DNA from: Paenibacillus sp. KS-LC4
Lineage (GTDB): Bacteria; Bacillota; Bacilli; Paenibacillales; Paenibacillaceae
DNA: 64,000 nucleotides
Assembly: GCF_036894955.1 (NCBI RefSeq)
Contig: NZ_CP145905.1
Span: 4,110,501 to 4,174,500 of the forward strand
Reading direction: 5' to 3'
This document shows positions 36,381-45,347 of this stretch, one piece after another. The translations under genes and the position numbers were made by a program. The notes beneath the pieces are model-generated. The model saw nothing but the letters and a program-made list of their open reading frames with translations. It had not been told where the DNA came from and did not search any database. How positions within the stretch are numbered: the stretch's first letter is position 1; every line of letters begins with the position of its first letter.

Positions 36381-37820
36381 ATGAGTAGTCAAGAACAACA
36401 ACAATCGTCATCTGGCGGTATAAAGGTAGGGGTGCAGAAGTTCGGACGCTTCCTAAGCGGAATGGTGATGCCGAATATCGGTGCTTTCATAGCCTGGGGG
36501 ATTATAACGACCCTATTTATTCCGACCGGCTGGTTCCCAAATGAAGATTTGGCAACGCTTGTTGGGCCAACCATTACTTATTTGCTTCCACTCCTGATCG
36601 GTTATACAGGTGGTAAAATGGTTCACGGCACAAGGGGCGGCGTCATCGGCGCCATGGTCACGATGGGTGTAATTCTCGGATCGGATATTACGATGTTCCT
36701 CGGTGCGATGATCGTAGGTCCGCTATCCGCTTGGATTTTGAAAAAATTTGACCAATCGCTGGAAGGGAAAATTCCATCCGGCTTCGAAATGCTTATCAAT
36801 AACTTTTCGTCCGGTATCATCGGCGCCGCGCTTTCTATCGGAGCCTACAAAGGTATCGGTCCGCTCGTTACCGCATTCAGCAAGCTGATTTCCTCCGGCG
36901 TTGAATTTCTCATTAACAACGGCCTGCTGCCGCTGGCGAACATTTTAATTGAGCCGGGTAAAATTTTGTTCCTGAACAATGCGATCAACCACGGTATTTT
37001 AAGTCCAATCGGGCTTGAGCAATCGCTTGCTACTGGCAAATCCATTATGTTTATGCTGGAATCGAATCCAGGCCCGGGTCTTGGTATTTTGCTCGCTTAT
37101 TGGCTGTTTGGCAAAGGCGCAGCAAAAGGCTCTGCTCCTGGCGCTATCATCATTCAGTTTTTCGGCGGTATTCACGAAATTTATTTCCCATACGTCCTGA
37201 TGAATCCGCGCCTTATCCTTGCGGTAATCGGCGGCGGCATGGCTGGTACCTTCACCTTCTCCCTGCTGGGCGCCGGCCTAACAGCCGCTCCTTCGCCAGG
37301 AAGTATTATCGCTTATTTTGCACTTGTGCCTAAAGACGGCGGCTATTTCGCCATGATTAGCGGCGTTGTCGTTGCGGCAGCAGTATCCTTCGTGATCGGC
37401 GCGCTTCTGCTGAAAACCACCAAAAACGCTCAAAGCGATATTGAGGAAGCAACGACTAAAATGCAAAATATGAAGGCCTCTTCCAAAGGTGCGGAAACAG
37501 CTGGCACTCAAGCTGGCACAGCTGCTAATACGGTGAAATCGAAAAATGAAGTAAACAAAATTATTTTTGCCTGCGATGCTGGAATGGGCTCTAGTGCAAT
37601 GGGCGCTTCCATTATGAAAAAGAAGGTCAAAGCTGCTGGTCTCCCTGTACATGTGACCAACACAGCTATCAACGACCTGCCGTCTGATGCGGATATCGTC
37701 ATTACCCATAAATCGCTGACTGAACGGGCGCGACTTAAAGTTCCTGGAGCTGAGCACATCTCCATCGAGGATTTCTTAAAGAGCCCAGAGTATGATGCTT
37801 TGATCAAACGATTAAGCTAA
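36381..37820 (+). CDS. mtlA: Mannitol PTS permease, EIICB component
   Basis: The 479-residue product imports mannitol with phosphorylation to mannitol-1-phosphate. The membrane EIIC domain (about 15-345) includes GGIHEIYFPYVLMNP; a linker of Ala/Thr/Lys leads to the EIIB domain (about 390-479) with the phosphorylated Cys398 in FACDAGMGSSAMG. There is no fused EIIA; it is supplied by the separate mtlF product. The start ATG at 36381 has GAGGAGG at good spacing; an upstream in-frame start at 36348 is less likely. It is the first gene of the mtl operon. Confidence 0.95.
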   Translation: MSSQEQQQSSSGGIKVGVQKFGRFLSGMVMPNIGAFIAWGIITTLFIPTGWFPNEDLATLVGPTITYLLPLLIGYTGGKMVHGTRGGVIGAMVTMGVILGSDITMFLGAMIVGPLSAWILKKFDQSLEGKIPSGFEMLINNFSSGIIGAALSIGAYKGIGPLVTAFSKLISSGVEFLINNGLLPLANILIEPGKILFLNNAINHGILSPIGLEQSLATGKSIMFMLESNPGPGLGILLAYWLFGKGAAKGSAPGAIIIQFFGGIHEIYFPYVLMNPRLILAVIGGGMAGTFTFSLLGAGLTAAPSPGSIIAYFALVPKDGGYFAMISGVVVAAAVSFVIGALLLKTTKNAQSDIEEATTKMQNMKASSKGAETAGTQAGTAANTVKSKNEVNKIIFACDAGMGSSAMGASIMKKKVKAAGLPVHVTNTAINDLPSDADIVITHKSLTERARLKVPGAEHISIEDFLKSPEYDALIKRLS

Positions 37821-37861
37821 GCGTATCTTATATTTTAAACGAAGAATGCCTAGACTTTGCG

Positions 37862-37892
37862 CTTAACGCTGACATTTGATGTCGGCGTTAAG
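37862..37892 (+). terminator. Intercistronic hairpin between mtlA and mtlR
   Basis: CTTAACGCTGACAT (37862-37875) pairs with ATGTCGGCGTTAAG (37879-37892) with a 3-base loop and one T-G pair, followed by a weak T-rich stretch. It may partly terminate or stabilise the mtlA message so that mtlR is made in smaller amounts. Confidence 0.55.
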
Positions 37893-37920
37893 TCCATTTC
37901 CCGGATAAGGATGATCTCCT

Positions 37921-39999
37921 ATCAAAGTATCGACGAGACAGCGACGTATTGTAGAGCTGCTGCTGGAGCAGCGAGATGAAATAACAGCGGCAGACATTGC
38001 CGCCGAGGTCGGAGCAAGCACCCGAACGATTCACCGCGAGCTAAGTGACATCGAGCTTGTACTGGCTGCCAATCATATTAAGCTGCATAAACGCTCCGGA
38101 ATCGGGATCAAGCTCGAAGCGGACAGCGAGCAACTGGAGCTTTTTAAGCAGGCGCTTGAGCATGCTGATCTGTTTGAATATTCAGCAGAGGAACGCAAGG
38201 CGCTTATATTGTGCAGGCTGCTTAAGCATACCGAGCCGATAAAACAATTTTCACTCTCCCACCAGCTGCGCGTTACGATGCCAACGATTAGCCATGATCT
38301 CGATGAGCTGGAGCAAATGATACGCGATCATGGTCTGACACTTGTGCGCAGGCGCGGCTATGGCGTAGAAATAAGCGGGCCAGAGCCAGCAAAAAGGCTG
38401 TTTATCGCTTGGCTCGCGCAAACGCATTTAGACGAATCCGACCTATTCGGCCAAGCTTTGGAAGCTGCCGCCCAGCATCCTTTATCCAAGGAGCTGCTGG
38501 CGATGGTTGGCCGGAAGCATTTCTTCTCCTTGGAGCAGGCGTTTTGGAAGCTAGAGGATGGCTGGCAGCTGCAATTATCAGAAAAGGAGCATTTACATCT
38601 GCTCATTCGCCTTGCTGTCACACTTACGCGAATTCAGGAAGGCCATGTGATTCCGCCGCATGTGGACGGATCTCTGCCTTCTTACTCAGCAAGAGGGGGA
38701 AGCAAAGCTGAGGAACTGCTGCGGATGCTTGCATTGGAGCTGCCTGCTGAGGAAGTCCGCTATATCGCCAAGCTGCTCAAAGCGACCGATTCGTCTGAAG
38801 AAGACGGACTGCTGCTCGCTCAAGGAGATTGGACGCTCAGCGCGAGCGTAACGAAGCTGATCGCTTTTATGGAGCAGCAGCTCGGTGAGCCTTTTACCGA
38901 GGATCGTTCCCTTAGGGAAGGGCTGCAGCAGCATATGCTCCCTGCTTTTCGCAGAATCGAGGAAGGTAGCCTGATTCGCAATCCGCTGCTGGCACAAATT
39001 AAGAAAGATTATGAATTGCTGTTTACCCTTATTCGCAAAGGCGTTAATGAAATTATAAGTACAATCGAAGTGCCTGATGAGGAAATTGGCTACATGGTCA
39101 TGCATTTTGGCGCCTCGATGGAACGGCTGAGGCAGTTTCCGCGAAAAGTTAGAGCGGTGCTCGTCTGCACCAGCGGCATCGGCTCTTCAAAGCTGCTTGC
39201 CGTTCGAATTAGCAAGGAGCTGCCGCAGATCGAGCTAATTGGCAACCGTTCTTGGTACGAAGCGGCTCGCATGTCGGAGCAGCAATACGATCTCATCATT
39301 TCAACCGTCGATTTGCCGATAGCTGCCGAGCGTTATATTAAGCTAAGCCCTCTGCTGCTAGACGCGGAGGTCGAAAGACTGCGAGCCTTTATTCAAAATA
39401 TTACGCTCAAGCATACTCCGTCGCCAAAAACGCTGGAAACGAGCAATCACTCGCCGCTGGAGCGGCTGATGCAGTTAAAAATGTATGCATCCGATGCGGT
39501 AATGCTGCTGGAAACCTTTCAGGTTTATACGATACCGCAGCGACCCGGCTTGCCTCGCGGCGATTTAACAGGCGTCACCGAGGAGTTAATTGAGCATATT
39601 CAGCATTTGCAGGCGGTAACCGACGAGCAGAAGGTTATTAATCTGCTGCTGACACGGGAGCAGTATGGAAGCCAGGTAATTCCCGACACGGAGCTGGCAT
39701 TGTTTCATACTCGCTCGGATGCGATTGTTTTTCCTGTACTCAGCCTGTTTCGGTTTAATGAGCCGCTTCCATTTGGAGACAGCAGCGCTGCTCCAGTGAA
39801 GCAAATATTATTAATGCTCGGCCCTGCCGAGCTTCGCCGCACCGCTTTGGAGATTTTGAGCGAGGTGAGCGCGATGCTGCTGATGTCGGAGCTGACAGAG
39901 CTGCTTAAGCACGGCAGCGCCGCAGAAATTCAAGCTTTTATATCCCTTCACTTAGAGAAAGAAATCAAATTCAAACTGGATTGGAGAAATGAGCCATGA
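37921..39999 (+). CDS. mtlR: Mannitol operon activator MtlR (PRD-containing), with apparent ATC start
   Basis: The 692-residue activator has N-terminal helix-turn-helix domains, starting with STRQRRIVELLLEQRDEITA and ARTI-type recognition (STRTIHREL), then two PRD domains, an EIIB-Gat-like domain with Cys416 in VLVCTSGIGSSKLL and a C-terminal EIIA-Mtl-like domain. PTS phosphorylation of these domains controls activity. The frame is open only from just after a TGA at 37912-37914. No ATG, GTG or TTG precedes the HTH; ATC at 37921 (then KVSTRQRR) sits 9-10 bases after AAGGA and gives a length almost equal to the Bacillus protein. It may be a real rare start, a mutated ATG, or a sequence error. 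The next ordinary start in frame would remove the whole DNA-binding domain. Confidence 0.88.
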   Translation: MKVSTRQRRIVELLLEQRDEITAADIAAEVGASTRTIHRELSDIELVLAANHIKLHKRSGIGIKLEADSEQLELFKQALEHADLFEYSAEERKALILCRLLKHTEPIKQFSLSHQLRVTMPTISHDLDELEQMIRDHGLTLVRRRGYGVEISGPEPAKRLFIAWLAQTHLDESDLFGQALEAAAQHPLSKELLAMVGRKHFFSLEQAFWKLEDGWQLQLSEKEHLHLLIRLAVTLTRIQEGHVIPPHVDGSLPSYSARGGSKAEELLRMLALELPAEEVRYIAKLLKATDSSEEDGLLLAQGDWTLSASVTKLIAFMEQQLGEPFTEDRSLREGLQQHMLPAFRRIEEGSLIRNPLLAQIKKDYELLFTLIRKGVNEIISTIEVPDEEIGYMVMHFGASMERLRQFPRKVRAVLVCTSGIGSSKLLAVRISKELPQIELIGNRSWYEAARMSEQQYDLIISTVDLPIAAERYIKLSPLLLDAEVERLRAFIQNITLKHTPSPKTLETSNHSPLERLMQLKMYASDAVMLLETFQVYTIPQRPGLPRGDLTGVTEELIEHIQHLQAVTDEQKVINLLLTREQYGSQVIPDTELALFHTRSDAIVFPVLSLFRFNEPLPFGDSSAAPVKQILLMLGPAELRRTALEILSEVSAMLLMSELTELLKHGSAAEIQAFISLHLEKEIKFKLDWRNEP

Positions 40000-40433
40000 C
40001 TATTTTATCCACAGACAAAGTAAAATTGAACGTTCAAATTAAAGACAAATATGAAGCGATCCGCCTTGCTGGACAGCTGCTCGTTGAAGCAGGCCATGTA
40101 CCAGCAGCCTATGTTGACAAAATGATTGAGCGCGAAGAGCTGCTCGCAACTTATATCGGCGGTGGACTTGCGATGCCCCACGGCACCAATGATTCCAAAA
40201 GCCTCATCCACTCGACGGGCATGTCCATCCTCATCGTACCTGACGGGGTAGACTTTGGCGGCGACGAGCCAGCGAGGCTCGTTATTGGCCTGGCCGCGGT
40301 TGGCGATGATCATCTGAGCATTTTAACGAGCGTTGCGATGCTTGTTTCCGAGGAAGAGGATATGGAGCGGATTTTGAATGCTAGCTCAGAGGCTGAGCTT
40401 ATCGCGATTTTCGAGCAAGGTATGGAACAATGA
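39996..40433 (+). CDS. mtlF: Mannitol-specific PTS EIIA component
   Basis: The 145-residue protein receives phosphate from HPr on His62 (in AMPHGTNDSK) and passes it to the EIIB domain of MtlA. The fold-typical segments VAGLAAV-like (RLVIGLAAVGDDHL) and LTSVAMLVSEEEDMERIL are present. ATG overlaps the mtlR stop (ATGA), and its own stop overlaps mtlD, so the three are translated as a coupled unit. Confidence 0.95.
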   Translation: MTILSTDKVKLNVQIKDKYEAIRLAGQLLVEAGHVPAAYVDKMIEREELLATYIGGGLAMPHGTNDSKSLIHSTGMSILIVPDGVDFGGDEPARLVIGLAAVGDDHLSILTSVAMLVSEEEDMERILNASSEAELIAIFEQGMEQ

Positions 40434-41581
40434 GGGCCGTCCATTTTGGCGCCGGCAACATTGGCAGAGGCTTCATCGGCCTCCTGCTCTCTCAAGCAGG
40501 CTGCAGCGTCACCTTCGTCGATGTAAATGCCTCCCTCGTCGCGCTGCTGCAGGAAAAACAGCAATATACCGTTAAGCTTGCCAGCGCGCAAGCAGAGTCG
40601 TTCACGGTCTCAGGCGTGGACGCGATTAATGGCAATGATAAGGCGCTCGTTGCCGCAGCCATTGCCGAGGCAGACCTCGTCACGACAGCCGTCGGCGTGT
40701 CCGTTCTGAAGCATATTGCCGGAGCCATTGCTGAAGGCATCACGCTTCGTCTAACGAAGAACCCGGCAGCTGCTGCTTCCCCATTGCCTGTTATCGCCTG
40801 TGAAAACGCGATTGGCGGTAGTTCGCAGCTTAAGGAGCTTGTTTATGCCCATCTGGCAGCTGACGTTAAAGCACGTGCGGAGCATGCGATTGCTTTTCCA
40901 GATGCAGCCGTGGACCGCATTGTGCCGCTTCAGCAGCATGACGACCCACTCCAAGTGACGGTAGAGCCTTTTTATGAGTGGACGGTTGACCGCTCTGCAC
41001 TGCCGCAAGGCTCGCCGGAAATTCCCGGCATCCACTATGTGGATAAGCTTCAGCCCTATATCGAGCGCAAGCTTTTCACCGTGAATACTGGACACTGCGT
41101 AGCCGCTTATCATGGCTTTTTGCAAGGATATGCCACGATACAGGAAGCGATGCAGGACGCGGCTGTCCGCAGTGAAGTCGAGGGAGCGCTTAAAGAAACG
41201 GGCGCGATGCTCGTTCACAAGTACAGCTTCTCGGAAAGTGAGCATCAAGCGTATATTGAGCAAATTTTAGAGCGTTTTATTAATCCATATTTGACGGATG
41301 AAGTGGTGCGTGTTGGACGTTCGCCGATTCGCAAGCTGTCACCGGATGACCGCCTTGTACGGCCCGCCCTGCTCGCCTTCGAGCTTGGCCTGCCTACTGC
41401 CCATTTGACAAAAGCGATGGCCGCAGCGCTGCGCTTTACCTATACAGAAGACCCCGAAGCCGCGGAAATTCAGGCAGCTCTTGCAGGCTCAACACTGAGC
41501 GAGGTTATTGCACATTACACGTCACTGCCAGCGGAGCACCCGCTGCACGGGCAAATCGTAGAAGCCTACAGCAAGCTTTAA
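40430..41581 (+). CDS. mtlD: Mannitol-1-phosphate 5-dehydrogenase
   Basis: The 383-residue enzyme oxidises mannitol-1-phosphate to fructose-6-phosphate with NAD+. The Rossmann start MRAVHFGAGNIGRGFIG binds NAD, and later motifs include ACENAIGGSSQLK and the catalytic Lys region YIERKLFTVNTGHCVAAYHG. Length is normal for MtlD. It completes the pathway begun by MtlA and MtlF. Confidence 0.96.
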   Translation: MRAVHFGAGNIGRGFIGLLLSQAGCSVTFVDVNASLVALLQEKQQYTVKLASAQAESFTVSGVDAINGNDKALVAAAIAEADLVTTAVGVSVLKHIAGAIAEGITLRLTKNPAAAASPLPVIACENAIGGSSQLKELVYAHLAADVKARAEHAIAFPDAAVDRIVPLQQHDDPLQVTVEPFYEWTVDRSALPQGSPEIPGIHYVDKLQPYIERKLFTVNTGHCVAAYHGFLQGYATIQEAMQDAAVRSEVEGALKETGAMLVHKYSFSESEHQAYIEQILERFINPYLTDEVVRVGRSPIRKLSPDDRLVRPALLAFELGLPTAHLTKAMAAALRFTYTEDPEAAEIQAALAGSTLSEVIAHYTSLPAEHPLHGQIVEAYSKL

Positions 41582-41651
41582 TCCTATGGGTTTAGGAGGG
41601 CTCTCGGCTTATGTCCATGAATCACAGTGTTACAGAAAGGAATGAGGTTAC

Positions 41652-43367
41652 ATGACCACACAATGGAAAGGGATCGGCGCGTCGCCAGGACTTGCGGCAG
41701 CTCCCGCCTACTTTATTCATCAAGACCACTATACGCCGGAAAAGCTTGAGGCTGTAAATAAGGATATGGAGATTCAACGCTTTCGCAGTGCGGTAGCTCA
41801 GGCGAAGGAAGAAATTGAAGCAATCAGAGTATCCACAGAGCAAAGGCTTGGCGCGGATAAAGCTGAAATTTTCGAAGGTCATTTGATGATTTTAGAAGAC
41901 CCTGATTTCATAGATGCCGCAGAAGAAAAAATGAGCGAAGAAGGCATTAACGCTGAATATGCCCTTCATGAGGTTTCCACGTCCTTCTTTGAGCTGCTGC
42001 AAGCGATGGAGGATGAGCTGCTTCAAGGCCGCGCTGTCGATATTAAAGATGTGGCGAGCCGCATAATGAGCCATTTGCGCGGAGTGCCCCATCTCGATCT
42101 CGCGAATATGACGGAGGAATGTATTATTATTGCCGAGGATTTGACGCCTTCGGATACGGCGCAGCTCAATTTGGGCGTCGTACGCGGCTTCATTACCGAA
42201 ATTGGCAGTCGTACTTCCCATTCCGCCATTATGGCGCGGACGCTGGAAATTCCGGCAATTGTAGGCGTCGGCTCCACCCTTCGCTCCCTTCCTGCGGATG
42301 CTTTCCTCCTAATGAATGCCGAAGCTGGCTCCATCATTATCAACCCGTCCGCAGACGAGCTTGCCGTCTTCCAGCAGCAAAAGCAGCAATATGACCTGCA
42401 TAAGGCTGAGCTGGCCAAGCTGAGGGATCAGCCCTCCTTTTCCCGAGACGGCAAGCAGGTCGAGCTTGCTGCCAACATCGGCAAGCTCGAGGATGTGCAG
42501 CGCGCGCTCGATAATGGCGCCGAGGGCATCGGCCTGTTCCGCACCGAGTTTCTTTACATGGGACGCAGCTCGCTGCCAACCGAAGAGGAGCAATACACAA
42601 GCTACAAATATGTACTCGAAAAAATGAACGGCAAGCCCGTCGTCATCCGCACGCTCGACATTGGCGGCGACAAAGAGCTGCCGTATATGGATTTGCCGAA
42701 GGAAAGCAATCCATTCCTCGGTCAGCGCGCTCTCCGGCTTTGCCTGGATCGCCAGGATATTTTCCGCACGCAGCTGCGTGCCCTGCTTCGTGCCAGCAGC
42801 CATGGCAATCTCAAAATCATGTTCCCGATGATTGCGGTCATCGAGGAGCTGCTTGAGGCGAAAAAACTGCTGGCCGAAGAGCAGGCAAAGCTTGCTGCCG
42901 AGGGTATTGCTGTAGCCGACCATATTGAAGTCGGCATGATGGTTGAAATTCCGTCCGCTGCTGTGTCTGCTGACCTGTTTGCGCCAGAGGTTGATTTTTT
43001 CAGCATCGGGACGAATGATTTGATTCAATATACGATGGCGGCGGACCGAATGAACGAGACGGTATCGTATTTGTACCAGCCTTGGCATCCTTCGATTTTG
43101 CGCCTTATCAGCATGGTGATCAAAGCCGCGAAGCAGGAGGGCAAGTGGGTTGGCATGTGCGGGGAAATGGCTGGCGATACGACGGCGATTCCGCTGCTGC
43201 TAGGACTTGGGCTGGATGAATTCAGCATGAGCGCTGGGGCGATTTTGCAGGCAAGACAGCTTATTAGTGAACTGGATCAAGCCGAATGGTCCGATTATGC
43301 AGAGCAAGCGCTTCGCATTCGCAGCTATGAGCAAGTGACCGAATTCGTCTCGCAAAAACGAAACTAG
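41652..43367 (+). CDS. ptsI: PTS enzyme I (phosphoenolpyruvate-protein phosphotransferase)
   Basis: The 571-residue enzyme takes phosphate from PEP and gives it to HPr. The N-terminal domain (about 1-240) carries the phosphorylated His190 in GSRTSHSAIMART; the C-terminal PEP-binding barrel (about 250-571) includes GIGLFRTEFLYMGR, DIGGDKELPYMDLPKE, FFSIGTNDLIQYTMAADR and the Cys in GMCGEMAGD. It lies 70 bases after mtlD on the same strand. Enzyme I with HPr in a sugar-specific operon may supplement the general ptsHI pair elsewhere in the genome, or be the only copy. Confidence 0.95.
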   Translation: MTTQWKGIGASPGLAAAPAYFIHQDHYTPEKLEAVNKDMEIQRFRSAVAQAKEEIEAIRVSTEQRLGADKAEIFEGHLMILEDPDFIDAAEEKMSEEGINAEYALHEVSTSFFELLQAMEDELLQGRAVDIKDVASRIMSHLRGVPHLDLANMTEECIIIAEDLTPSDTAQLNLGVVRGFITEIGSRTSHSAIMARTLEIPAIVGVGSTLRSLPADAFLLMNAEAGSIIINPSADELAVFQQQKQQYDLHKAELAKLRDQPSFSRDGKQVELAANIGKLEDVQRALDNGAEGIGLFRTEFLYMGRSSLPTEEEQYTSYKYVLEKMNGKPVVIRTLDIGGDKELPYMDLPKESNPFLGQRALRLCLDRQDIFRTQLRALLRASSHGNLKIMFPMIAVIEELLEAKKLLAEEQAKLAAEGIAVADHIEVGMMVEIPSAAVSADLFAPEVDFFSIGTNDLIQYTMAADRMNETVSYLYQPWHPSILRLISMVIKAAKQEGKWVGMCGEMAGDTTAIPLLLGLGLDEFSMSAGAILQARQLISELDQAEWSDYAEQALRIRSYEQVTEFVSQKRN

Positions 43368-43428
43368 GAATTAGCCTCCTATTTAAATACTTCAAATAAA
43401 AATATATCCGAAATGGAGTGATCTCCTC

Positions 43429-43689
43429 ATGATCAGTCAAACATTTACGATTCTTAACCCAACCGGTTTTCACGTTCGCCCGGCAAAAACTTTCGTTCAG
43501 GCTGCAAGCGCCTTTCCCTGCAAAATTTCCGTCCTGAACAAGGGCAAAAAAGTAAATGGCAAAAGCTCGCTCAGCATGCTGACGCTCGGCATTGCCGTGA
43601 ACGAGGAAGTAACGCTGGAAATCGACGGAGAGCAGGAAGCCGAAGCGATGCAGGCGCTTGGTGATTTGCTGACGCAAATCCACGAATAA
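43429..43689 (+). CDS. ptsH: HPr-family phosphocarrier protein
   Basis: The 86-residue protein carries phosphate from enzyme I to EIIA on His15 (in PTGFHVRPA). The regulatory Ser46 position, phosphorylated by HPr kinase in Firmicutes, is present in GKSSLSML but in a variant context (the usual sequence is KSIMGVMSLG). Only partial retention of that interface makes it unclear if it acts with CcpA. It follows ptsI by 61 bases, the reverse of the common ptsH-ptsI order. Confidence 0.92.
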   Translation: MISQTFTILNPTGFHVRPAKTFVQAASAFPCKISVLNKGKKVNGKSSLSMLTLGIAVNEEVTLEIDGEQEAEAMQALGDLLTQIHE

Positions 43690-43735
43690 GCGGGCTTAAT
43701 TGCCTATCGCGCTTGCTCCATTCCAGCAGCAGCTT

Positions 43736-43770
43736 ACGCAAGGCCGACTCCACTCGGTCTTGCGTTTTTT
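43736..43770 (+). terminator. Terminator of the mtl-pts operon
   Basis: ACGCAAGGCCGA pairs with TCGGTCTTGCGT (43754-43765) over a 6-base loop, followed by TTTTTTC. Confidence 0.9.
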
Positions 43771-43871
43771 CGCGCCCTTCCATTTGCCCGGAAAAATCGG
43801 TAAAATGGTATAGAATTGTTCAGTAATATGGATAGGACGACCATTTTACAAAGAGGAAGGAATAATTAAAT

Positions 43872-45065
43872 ATGATCATTCAGCCAAAAACACGCGGTTT
43901 TATTTGTACGACAGCACATCCAGAAGGCTGCGCAGAGCAGGTCCTTCGTCAAATCGAGTATGTAAAATCCAAGCCGGCCATTGCGGGCCCGCGCAATGTG
44001 CTTGTAATCGGCGCTTCGACAGGCTACGGCCTAGCATCGCGCATCGTCTCCTCCTTTGCAGCTGGCGCCAATACGATTGGCGTTTATTTCGACAAAGCCG
44101 CTGAAGGCGCGCGCACCGCTTCCGCAGGCTGGTACAACTCCGCTGCTTTCGAGAAAGCAGCAGCGGAAGCAGGCCGCAAATCGTTCAGCATCGTTGGAGA
44201 CGCTTTCTCTGATGAAATCAAAGCCCAAACGCTTGATCTGATCCGCAGTGAGCTGGGCTCCATTGATCTCGTCGTGTACAGTGTGGCATCACCGCGCCGT
44301 ACTCATCCAAAAACAGGCGAAACCTTTTCTTCGGTCATCAAGCCGATTGGCGGAACCTACACGAACAAAACGGTTAACTTCCACAGCGGCGACGTAACAG
44401 AAGCGACAATCGAGCCGGCTACTGAGGATGAAATTCGCCAGACGATTGCCGTTATGGGCGGCGAGGACTGGCAAATGTGGATCGATCAGCTTGAGGAAGC
44501 AGGCTTATTGGCAGAAGGCGCAACTACGGTTGCCTATTCCTATATCGGCCCGGAAATTACGCATGCGGTTTACCGTGAAGGAACAATTGGTTATGCGAAA
44601 AATGATCTCGAAGCAACGGCGCAGCGCCTAAGCAAGCAGCTCAGCACGAAAGGCGGGCGGGCCTTCGTTTCCGTTAACAAAGCGCTCGTTACCCAATCCA
44701 GCTCGGCGATTCCAGTTGTGCCCCTTTACATTTCCGCACTGTATAAGGTTATGAAGGAAAACGGCACGCATGAAGGCTGTATCGAGCAAATGTACCGACT
44801 GTTCTCTGACCGTCTGTATAATGCTTCCGGCGAAACACTCGTTGATGACAAAGGCCTGATCCGCGTTGACGATTGGGAAATGAAGCCTGAAATCCAAGCT
44901 GAGGTTGCAAAGCTATGGTCAGAGCTGACTACAGAAAATGTGTACGAGCTGTCCGACCTTGCTGGCTACCGCAAAGAGTTTTTCCAGCTGTTCGGCTTTG
45001 AAACCGACGGCATTGATTATGAAGCCGATGCCAACCCGGATGTTGCCATCCCTAACCTTCGTTAA
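43872..45065 (+). CDS. fabV: FabV-type enoyl-ACP reductase / trans-2-enoyl-CoA reductase
   Basis: The 397-residue enzyme reduces the enoyl group in the last step of each fatty-acid elongation cycle using NADH. The Rossmann motif VLVIGASTGYGLASRI and the extended catalytic pair Y-x8-K in AVYREGTIGYAKNDLE are present. Length and the start IIQPKTRGFICTTAHP fit FabV. FabV is known to be little affected by triclosan, so it can give tolerance when other isozymes are inhibited. It is monocistronic, with its own terminator. Confidence 0.96.
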   Translation: MIIQPKTRGFICTTAHPEGCAEQVLRQIEYVKSKPAIAGPRNVLVIGASTGYGLASRIVSSFAAGANTIGVYFDKAAEGARTASAGWYNSAAFEKAAAEAGRKSFSIVGDAFSDEIKAQTLDLIRSELGSIDLVVYSVASPRRTHPKTGETFSSVIKPIGGTYTNKTVNFHSGDVTEATIEPATEDEIRQTIAVMGGEDWQMWIDQLEEAGLLAEGATTVAYSYIGPEITHAVYREGTIGYAKNDLEATAQRLSKQLSTKGGRAFVSVNKALVTQSSSAIPVVPLYISALYKVMKENGTHEGCIEQMYRLFSDRLYNASGETLVDDKGLIRVDDWEMKPEIQAEVAKLWSELTTENVYELSDLAGYRKEFFQLFGFETDGIDYEADANPDVAIPNLR

Positions 45066-45090
45066 TCGTTATTTTTAATAAAACAGCCGT

Positions 45091-45133
45091 CAAGCCTCCG
45101 CACTTGCGTTAATCGCAGGTGCGGAGGCTTGAC
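45091..45133 (+). terminator. Terminator of fabV
   Basis: CAAGCCTCCGCACTTGCG pairs with CGCAGGTGCGGAGGCTTG over a 5-base loop; T-rich sequence follows. Confidence 0.9.
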
Positions 45134-45193
45134 TATTCTTACATTTAATGACATTGTGCTGACGTTCATTTCCTAAGTCGAGCGAACTATGAC

Positions 45194-45221
45194 TTGAATC
45201 TGACCTCCTTCAATGTATAAT
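45194..45221 (+). promoter_or_regulatory. Promoter of the prs gene
   Basis: TTGAAT (45194-45199) and TATAAT (45216-45221) are 16 bases apart. The leader between it and the start codon is about 120 bases and contains the tandem hairpins. Confidence 0.7.
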
Positions 45222-45231
45222 GGAATGTAGT

Positions 45232-45328
45232 AGTTTTTCGTAGCGAAACTTAAGTTTACGCGTTCGAAGCAGTTTTGCTACGCAAAACTTAAGCTTATGC
45301 TTTCGAAGCAGTTTTGCTACGCAAAACT
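45232..45328 (+). repeat. Three tandem leader hairpins with 39-base period before prs
   Basis: AGTTTTGCTACGCAAAACT, an 8-bp palindrome with a 3-base loop, occurs at 45271-45289 and 45310-45328, and a degenerate form (AGTTTTTCGTAGCGAAACT) at 45232-45250. Spacers of 20 bases between them are alike (ending TTCGAAGC). The last copy abuts the ribosome-binding site (AAGGAGG, 45331-45337). Confidence 0.9.
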
Positions 45329-45347
45329 TTAAGGAGGAGCAAGCACA

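Noticed and set aside
42309..43088. 259-codon minus-strand ORF over ptsI
   Set aside because: Antisense shadow; the plus strand holds the enzyme I motifs.
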